NCBI GenBank assembly: GCA_963930775.1
Contig: OZ005695.1
Location: 2,542,001 to 2,606,000 of the forward strand
Direction of reading: 5' to 3'
Source: Cliona cf. orientalis
Lineage: Eukaryota; Porifera; Demospongiae; Clionaida; Clionaidae
DNA: 64,000 nt
Both the position numbers and the translations under genes were made by a program. The notes below the pieces were generated by a model. That model did not search any database. It was not told where the DNA came from and saw nothing but the letters and a program-made list of their open reading frames with translations. Shown here one piece after another: positions 56,164 through 64,000 of the stretch. Position 1 is the stretch's first letter, and every line of letters begins with the position of its first letter.

Positions 56164-59100
56164 TTCTCTCCCTCTCTCTTTCTGAGACCCTCTCTCCCTC
56201 ACTTTCTCTCTCTGACCTCTAGCTCTATCTGCTGCATGTAGAAAATTCTTGCAATGTTGTGAAATTCCATACCTTAGCTGTCAAATTGGGGAAATGGTAG
56301 GACAAAGGATGACAAATACTCACCTCTTCTATTTGGAAACTGCTAGAAATGTGATCCTTAGCTACAGTACATGTACATGTACATGTTGCTACATGTAGCT
56401 CTCTGGGGAAATAGATATTGATATGATCACAGATGTACTACTATAGACCATTATGGGATTTTTTTAAATTTCTCTCTTTGTTGAGGATACATGTATATGT
56501 ACATGTACAATATTATCATTATAGTGGTTCTGATGAGAAAGTGCTCTTTACTTGGCTACAGTACCATAACGTGGAATATATCCTGTTACAGTCCATCTAT
56601 AATAATATTGTACTGAAAACACTGTACTGGTTCTCAGTCTGGTTGCTGTGTAGGCATAACATGTTTTGCGTATGAGTATGCATTTGTTTTATATGTACGT
56701 GTGTGTGTGTGCAGTAGTGACGTACATGTATATGGGGGGACCCTTGCTGATTGTAATGTTGACATGGGAGAAACTTCTTGAGCATACTTGCAATGAAATG
56801 CCTTTGTTCATATCTAATCTCTACTTTCTTGTCGTGCATGATCGACAATATGTTTAATCGTATACAGTATCATCTCTTACATTATGTTGTATGCATGTTT
56901 GCACGCTATGCTAGCTTGTTCGTAATCCTATTAATTTTCTTGTTTTCTGCTTGTTGCGCTGATTCACTTAACTCGTAGACTCAAGCAGCTACGTACGTAG
57001 CAGCTAGGAGCCATACATGTGCACGTGTGCACTTTTTGTCATTACGTGTTGTTTGCTCATAGCCAAAAAACAATTTTAGCACGAAATAGTCACAATCTGC
57101 TTTCTGCTTGATAGAGCTGCTAGCTAGGAGCAAGATATTGTTATTATAGCTTGCATTTCATTTGTATGTGCTCATTGCCTGCTCAGTCTATTCCTAGTCT
57201 ACATGTATAATATTATGTACACTATGATCCTTTTCATGTGGAAGGCCCCAAATCCAGTTAGTAGGTGCTAATAGGCCACCCAGTGGGCCTAATCCAATAT
57301 ACACCTGTTAATAATCATAGAAGCTGTGACTTTTGGAGGGCTTGGTATTTGCTACCTTGGTGATGGCCTGCCACTGTAATAATATCTTTATCAACAGGGA
57401 GACCTGACTAACTTCCTAAGGTATCTTCTTTCCTGAAGAAGAATTCTTGTTCTTGAGAGTCTGCTATTTGCCCACTCTAGGCCAGGGTACATGCATAGTG
57501 GTGGCTGCCTGAACACATCTTTTTTTATCTAGCTACAATTTCTATCAATAGAACTCTTTTTGGAGAGAGGAATTTAAAATTTTAAGGTGTTTGTCAGGTT
57601 GATTCGTCTGTGCATTGTGCTACACTCTATCAATAGAGAGACACAAGGAAAGGAAGGCTGTACTATCTGACCTTTTAAAGCATCGAGATATTTATAACAA
57701 TATTATTATATATTATACTACATTCAATATTATTACACTTAGCCAAGCGCCTATTCATTGCAAACATGCTGACTTATAGTGTTTGCCAGGATCTATTTGT
57801 CGAATAGATACATATGGCTATCGGAATCACCCTCCCTCCCTCCCTTCTTGCTTGAGTGCAGCTAGATCACTCACTGTAAACAAGGAAGTGTTGATATAAT
57901 ATAGCGCAACTGTACTGCAGTGTTGTAGAATGCTTTATACTTGAATACTGTATTGTTAGTACTATATACATGTGTATGTGTAGTCCCATTGAGTGTTATT
58001 GTGTGTCAGCTGACTTTGAGAGGGTATAAAGTAAACAGGCAGCTGCCTCAGTCTGTGTCTGCCCACGGCAGCTAGCTATCTGGTTAGAGATGGATCCGGA
58101 GCTAAAGGGCATGTGCCTATATCCATCCATACAGCCCTGTGTCAGAGCATCGGAGCATATGTGTGTGGGAGGGGTATTCTCATGATAGCTACTGTCTTGA
58201 GTTGTTGTGGCCGTATCAGTACTAGTATTGCTGTTGTAAACAGCACTTGTTGCTGTGTACAGGAATAGTCCCTAGTTGATATTCAATTTATATACAAATT
58301 GTGGCGCTTGTGTAAGACGTACGCTTAGTCAAGAGAAGTCTTCTATCTTACATAACTAAGCATATTATTATGAGCTTTTCATAAGAGAGAGAGAGAGAGA
58401 GAGAGAGAGATTTCCACTGCACAGCAACCCTGGCCATCAGGCTCTCCCCCACAATTCCAGCTGGATTGAGTCATTCCTTGCTGGCCGGCCATTGCCGTTG
58501 TCGTGTGTTGTGTGTTGTGTGGGAAGGTATGTGGGGTGGTCCTCTTGGCCGGATAAGCCTTATCACTCCACACTCGCTCACCATAATCAACCCAAGAATG
58601 AGTGGAATTCCCAAACCTCCCATATACCCATACCATATTATTACCGTGGACAATGTATATATAATATAATATTATGGGCTCCTATACTGTAACAGCCAAC
58701 CTGCAGCTAGGCTAAGCTCATTGATGTGGTTTCATCATGCATACTGTTGTGGTGCCATCCTGCCCCAGGCCAAGGCCAGGCCAGGCAAGGCCAGACTTGA
58801 CTAGATTACGGTAGCCGAGCTGTATGCATGGGCTACAATTATATATGCTTAGGGCTAGGCATAGGGGTGGGGGGATAAGGTTTCTCTGGTCATGACTTGC
58901 ATGTGTGCGTGGATAAGATACTACGTTACTCTAATAGATGGTTAAAAAACGTGGTTTAGTCCTTTACCTATAATATAGCTATAGCGCTTGATTTGAATGC
59001 AAGTGATTGCCACACCCATAATTAGGTTGATAAATTTTGGCACTTGAAATATATGAGGCACCCAATTATCCCACTAACAGCCTAATATAATAATATTACA

Positions 59101-62100
59101 TATGATATGGTATTATAGTTAATTACAGAGCTAATATGCCTGTAGTATCAACAGACTACATTATTATTATTATACGTACATGTACTGAAACTTGTACAAT
59201 GATCACATTGCATGTTCTCACCCTTGTATTTATGTCCGTGCTAGCCACCATAAGTTTTATATATACATTCAACATATTTATTATACATATTATATTTGTA
59301 TTGCTGGTGTCATGCACGTAACTTGAACAATGCTAACGTTTAATTTTTTACCATGACATCATCCGTTACTGATTAGCAGCCAATAATCATAACATTCCTA
59401 GACATCGATAATGCACCCAAGCTGTTTATGCACTGACAATAATATAGTAATTACGTGTAGTGCTGTTACCGATATTCACGACCAACAGACCCCACATTCA
59501 TGCCTGGCTACAGGAACTAGTTTCAGGCAAAGGTATGCTAAGAATTTGTGGAATGCCTGAGATACAATACAGGGCATATGTTGTGTGGCTGTAGCTAGGG
59601 TGCATAGGGCTATAATATTATAGAGGGCCGCAGCTGGCCAGCCTGGATGATAATAATGTTATGATGGTGATATTAATGTACGATGATCTAGCTTGTTTGT
59701 GCACCTAGGATGTTGTTATGGTAATAGGTGATAAATACCGTGATTATGGAATAGGGAGAGATATGGGATATCTGTGTGTGTTCGCATCACCTGTAAATTG
59801 TGACTTTTGCGAGTATGTGCATGGATGGAGGGAGACAGAGAGAGAGGGAGAGGGAGAGAGGGGGGGGGGGAGAGGGAGAGAGAGGGGTGGGGGAGGGAGA
59901 GAGAGGGAGAAAGAGAGAGTGGGGGTAGAGAGCAGATCCAATTTGCTAGTCAAGAGCACCAGATCTAGATGAGCTACACATGTATGCATAAACTAATGTC
60001 AGCAGTCAAAACATGATATCGGAGTCACTCATTAAGAATTCCACTCCTTTGTTTTCACAGTCTGCTGTTGTTTAAACACATTTCTTAATCCTCTGTTTGC
60101 ACCAAAGAATGACCACTCTAAGTTGTAACTATCTGAAATGCGCACAGTTTTACTGAAGTATTCTGTGAGGAATTTCAGTCATCCTGTTACAGTAATGTTT
60201 TCATTAAATTTTGCTGCACGTTTTGCTTATACCTTGGAATGACCACTAGTAGCGGGTGAGAAGCATAGTAGTTATACTGTCAAGGTGATGGTTGGGTAGC
60301 TGCGTACAATCTGCATGGTTTGATGAATGCAAAAGCTCTTTCTTTGCCAACGGTATTAAATTTTTCAAATACTACAATCTTTTGTTTACACCAAGTAATA
60401 TGCCCTTAATAGACGTACTGTGCATTGCAATCAGCTAGGGAATGGCTCATAGCTACATGTAAACGTATCTGTGTAGAACGAGAACATTCTTTGCTGAACG
60501 AGGTTCCTTTGATCTTGATATGCCTCCTAACTATTGTTTACATGCAATTTCGCAGTCTAAACAAGCTACTAATTCCTTAGAGCCCATGAGAATTCCCTAT
60601 TATACATGTACATATACAGATGTACATAATGTGATCCACAGTTGTGATGATTGCAGACAGTATTTCTGGTGAGTGTGCACGGAGACAAAACATCCCGAGT
60701 ATAAGTAGTTTTGAATCAGTGTTGCTATTGGGCTGGAGACTCTCAGTCTGCTTGCCTACTAATGAGATTAATTGGATATTCATGTCCTGTACATTCTCGG
60801 TTGTTCCTCCTACTGCACTGTGAGATGTGGCTAGGTCGATGGTACACAGGGTTCAGATGACATTCCCCTGATAATGGAGACAAAACTTGTTTATGTTTGT
60901 CATTTTATTTCTCCTCCCCCTCTTTCTTTGTCGTAATTCTCCATGCCACTCTCTCTCTCTCTCTCTCTCTTTCTCCTCCCTTCCTTCTCTTCTGAATCAG
61001 TACTTAATCTCTTTCTCTCCTCCCTAATGCATACACACATACAGCAAAATCTCAAAGACTATGATCGTGACATTCTAAATGAGCTTTGGAAGATTCGCTC
61101 TGGCATTCAGGACATACAAAAAGTCCACAAGCAATCTCGTGAAGCAGAAAAGAAATACTTGGATGACAGCATTCCCGACGATGACCGCTCCCCATCCCCA
61201 GAAGAGTTCCCCTATAATGAGAAGATGGAAGAGATGTTTCACATGACGCCACCGCAACGCAGGTACGTGCCGACAAAGAAGTCAAGCCCCGAAGCTTCAC
61301 CAAGCCCAGCCCTAAGCCGCACCCCCATAGAAACCACGCCTCCTCCATCTGAAAACCCCATGCTTCCATCCCAGAGGTGCAATACTCTGGATTTGATGAG
61401 GACGGCTCCTTCCCACCTCATGCCCAGCGACGATGAACTACTCAAAGATTTTTTTGGAACTGACCAAGTCGACAAGCTTAACCTTTTCAAGAAGAGCCTT
61501 GAAGACGAGAAGACAAAGAAGGAGGAGGAGGAGAAACAGTATGAAGCTTTGCTGAGGAAAAACGTTCAACAGAAGCTTCAGATTCCAGTTAATCCAAACC
61601 GTAAGTCGGCGAGATACTCGTGCGACGTGGTGTCTGAGATGGAACAGCTGAGGGCACGTCTGCATGAGACTGCCTTCAAGGAGCTCGAAGAATTTGACAA
61701 GAAGTTCTCTCCAAAGCTGACACATCCCGGCATCAATCCGGCCAGTGGGGAGTCTAGCCACTCCCGTCAGAGTAGCCTCGATAGCTCTCACCTTGCGGCA
61801 GGCAGTTCTCCTCAACTCATGCAAGTACATCACAGAAGAGACCACTCCCTCCCTGTGTACATGGACCCGTCATCCACCGGCTCACCTCAGTCTGGAAGTA
61901 GCAATTCATCTCCTTTTACATCTCGCTCTGCAACGCAGCTGTTGAGGAATCAAGGAGGAGGGGCAGGGGGAGGGGGAGGAGGGGATATGAATGATCGTAG
62001 TCCCACTCCTCCCTTTCAGTATGGCCACATTCGACAGCTGTCTGCTGGCTCGACGTCATCCGGTAGCGGTACTTTCTCCCCACCTCCCAACGCTGTCGTC

Positions 62101-63402
62101 ACTTCTCCAACAGCCAAACAGCAGTCTCCTTCGTTTGCTCCGGGAGGTGCATTGAGTTACAACATGCCCCGCTATGGGGGAAGTGGCGGTGCCTTAAATC
62201 GTTATCAAAACTACGACCAAGGTTCTAAGCTTTCTGGCTCCAGCAGTGCCCTCGCTGGCCACGGTCGTGCTCCTAATCCCAGCAACCCACAGTTCCACAG
62301 TCTGAAGCAGTCACGTACCCAGCAACAACCACAACACCCTGTTCTAAAGAGGACTGGGAGTAGTGGGGTGACAGGAGGAGGCGGAGTTGGGGGTGGAGCT
62401 TCAGGTCTTGTAACCATAGGAACCAACCTATCTCTCACGAGGCCCTCCAGTGCCGGTGTGGGCAGAGTTAGTCGAGGAGGTGGGGGCGGGGCTAGCGGAG
62501 GAGGAGGAGGAGGTGTGGTAGGGGGTGGAGCTGGGGCTGGTTCAGGGGAACCTACTGGTCTTGTGACTTTTGGCACTAACTTATCCCTCAAGAGAAACGC
62601 CACTGCCGGTACCAACAACACCAGTACCAACAATTCCTCGCTGAATCGCATAAGGAACGCCGTTCCCCTCAATTCCCAGCAGGTATTGCCTAATCCTGCC
62701 AGCAATGGAGTAACCGTGGTAAGACGCCAAGACTCTTCAACTGGCAGCACCCAAACACACTACTCTACGGCAGTGATCAAGAAGCGAAGAAGCAACCCTA
62801 GTCCAGATGGAACCGGTACCGGGAACAGACGATCATCCGGCGGTGAAGATTTCCAAGCTGCAAATTCTTCTGAGCATCATCATCATCATCATCATCATCA
62901 GTCACGAAACGGTTACCCCAGTGTAGGCTCTGGAAATCAAATGCTCTCTGCTAACATGAACCACAACAATCTAGGCTCAAGCGGAAGTGATGTGAGCATC
63001 CTCGTGCCCGAACAGAAAGCCGTTTCAAAAACCGCGCAACAAGGGCGTCTGATGGCGCCTCACGAGAGAATATCGGGCTCACCGAGAATGGCAAGAAAGC
63101 CGTTAGTTCAGAAGGGGACCTCTGGTATTGTGATACATGTATCTTCTGCCAGTTCACAAAACTCACGCCATCAAAAACGGCCACCATCGCCAGTCTCGAG
63201 AAAGAGTGAACCTAATCCACTTGAAGGAGGCAAGAGCAGCTCGTCCATCTATCCGGAGAATATCGAGCCGTACATGTCCACTGGGGATGCTAAGGGCCAA
63301 ATGCAGTTCTACAAGTACACCCCCTATACTGATGGTGGTAGCAAGGCTGATGGTGGAAAAGTCGATACTTCTAGTAAAACCCCTGAAAGCACATGGTGCT
63401 AA
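51598..63402 (+). CDS. Gene G: long low-complexity scaffold-like protein with N-terminal coiled coil
   Basis: Two exons, 51598-51747 and 61045-63402, join in phase 0 to give 835 residues. Exon 1 is acidic (EDSGHDSIDD...EDRERIEHLETVVTWIRQEV). Exon 2 opens with a helix NLKDYDRDILNELWKIRSGIQDIQK, whose spacing of hydrophobic residues recalls the leucine-rich coil of LURAP1/FAM89 adaptors; this is a weak, tentative match. A second coiled coil (about residues 210-270, EDEKTKKEEEEKQYEALL, then MEQLRARLHETAFKELEEF) is followed by ~500 residues rich in Ser, Pro, Gly and Asn, with a run of eight His and two copies of GLVT(I/F)GTNLSL around a Gly-rich linker. No membrane segment is seen. It is probably cytoplasmic or nuclear and disordered; function unknown. 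The single intron is 9,297 bp, far longer than others here. Confidence 0.72.
54328..54480. repeat. Purine-rich (GA/GGA) tract in gene G intron
   Basis: About 150 bp of GAGA, GGGA and GGAG units with almost no pyrimidines. Long frames through it on either strand are low-complexity artefacts. It could form triplex or H-DNA structures. Confidence 0.85.
59826..59930. repeat. Second purine-rich tract in gene G intron
   Basis: Around 100 bp of GA/GGA/GGGG units like the one at 54328. It is not coding. Confidence 0.85.
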
Positions 63403-64000
63403 GTTGATTGTTATGACTTGTGCCTATTTTTAAAAATCGATGTGCATGTATTATTTTTATTTAAGCCATTGGATGGCTGCAATAATATGATTGTGCTGTG
63501 TTTCATTGTACGGTGTAGAGTATATACCGATTGATTTTTAGAAAATTTAATTGATGGTGTCTTAATATTATATAATTTGTGCAACTGTGCATACTGGTAT
63601 GCACAGAAATCAATACTTTGGTGCTGTTCATCATAATAATTATAGTATAAACATTGCAATTGTGTATTAAAAGTACGTATACGTGTCTTGCGTACATGCA
63701 GTTAGTGACAAAATTGGTATGACAAGTACAGCACATCTTGCATTGGCATGTACAGTACTAATGACGACCATTACCAGAATACAATTATTACTGGGAGATA
63801 GTATCGATACAATTTGCTGAAATATTATGTTGTAGTGTAGACAGCACAACCATAATAATTATGACATCATAGCAGCAATAATTATTACGTTATATCATGT
63901 TGACACTTTAGAAGATACATAAAAATCAGAATGACTTGTGACCGACCGATGCAGAAGTGGGTAAGGAAGAAATGCATAATGCAGATGAAACAAAAATTAT
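63403..64000. other. 3' flank of gene G
   Basis: AT-rich sequence with the probable 3' UTR of gene G. No canonical AATAAA stands out close to the stop; ATTAAA-like strings occur near 63665. Nothing else is supported. Confidence 0.45.

Larger units (their letters stand above)
51748..61044. other. Gene G intron 1 (9.3 kb)
   Basis: AT-rich sequence with no supported gene inside. It holds GA-rich and CT-rich simple repeats (about 54330-54480, 56125-56220, 58384-58410, 59826-59930), TACATGTA-rich patches (for example 56365-56400, 56490-56510), and a CT-rich run before the acceptor (60950-60973). Candidate exons could not be supported by splice sites plus paralogy. Its size suggests regulatory content. 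Confidence 0.6.

Noticed and set aside
62211..62750. 179-codon minus-strand frame rich in Pro and Ala
   Set aside because: It is the antisense of the Gly/Ser-rich low-complexity part of gene G; composition alone explains it.
62875..62901. Run of eight His codons as a possible artificial tag
   Set aside because: It is a CAT/CAC repeat inside a natural low-complexity region, with no vector sequence around it.

Overview
The window looks like nuclear DNA of a demosponge. Genes have many small GT-AG introns (often 70-100 bp), AT-rich spacers full of ATAATAATTATT-like strings, large families of sponge-style receptors (tyrosine kinases, class C GPCRs, beta-helix membrane proteins) and abundant small DNA transposons. 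The genus cannot be fixed from sequence alone; Amphimedon- or Halichondria-like genomes would fit. No rRNA, tRNA or CRISPR array was found.

Region 1 (1-15595, minus strand) is a tandem array of three copies of an intronless gene. It encodes a signal peptide, a long Asn-rich right-handed beta-helix ectodomain, one transmembrane segment and a short tail. Copy 1 runs off the left edge, copy 2 has one in-frame TAG, and copy 3 is intact. The spacers upstream of the copies are themselves arrays of a ~600-650 bp module, with 2, 3 and 4 modules in order, and two of them end in a relic of the gene's own 5' end.

Region 2 (17159-44237) is the most interesting part. Five paralogous plus-strand genes (called A-E here) share a signal-peptide exon and a ~192-residue ectodomain encoded by one phase 1-1 exon. 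I cannot match this ectodomain to a named family. A and E continue into complete receptor tyrosine kinases. B, C and D have the same ectodomain, a Ser/Thr/Pro-rich stalk and a transmembrane segment, but end in short tyrosine-rich tails without a kinase. The motif NEAY(N/G)M recurs in the tails of B, D and kinase E. Interleaved are an intronless class C (GABA-B-like) GPCR, an intronless beta-helix protein with a multi-pass membrane domain (antisense), and a nearly pristine ISL2EU-type DNA transposon. The transposon has 375-bp inverted repeats, a THAP-DDE transposase and a SWIM/YqaJ nuclease. I infer a paired family of kinase and kinase-less receptors with a common ligand-recognition head.

Region 3 (44618-49059, minus) is a nine-exon SLC35B3 (PAPS transporter) gene. 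Region 4 (49615-63402, plus) holds two adjacent paralogs with the same first exon. One is short (257 aa). The other is long (835 aa), low-complexity, and split by a ~9.3-kb intron; its N-terminal coiled coil faintly recalls LURAP/FAM89 adaptors.

Exon coordinates for the spliced genes were derived by hand from reading frame, splice signals and paralog comparison. All exon phases join without a break.
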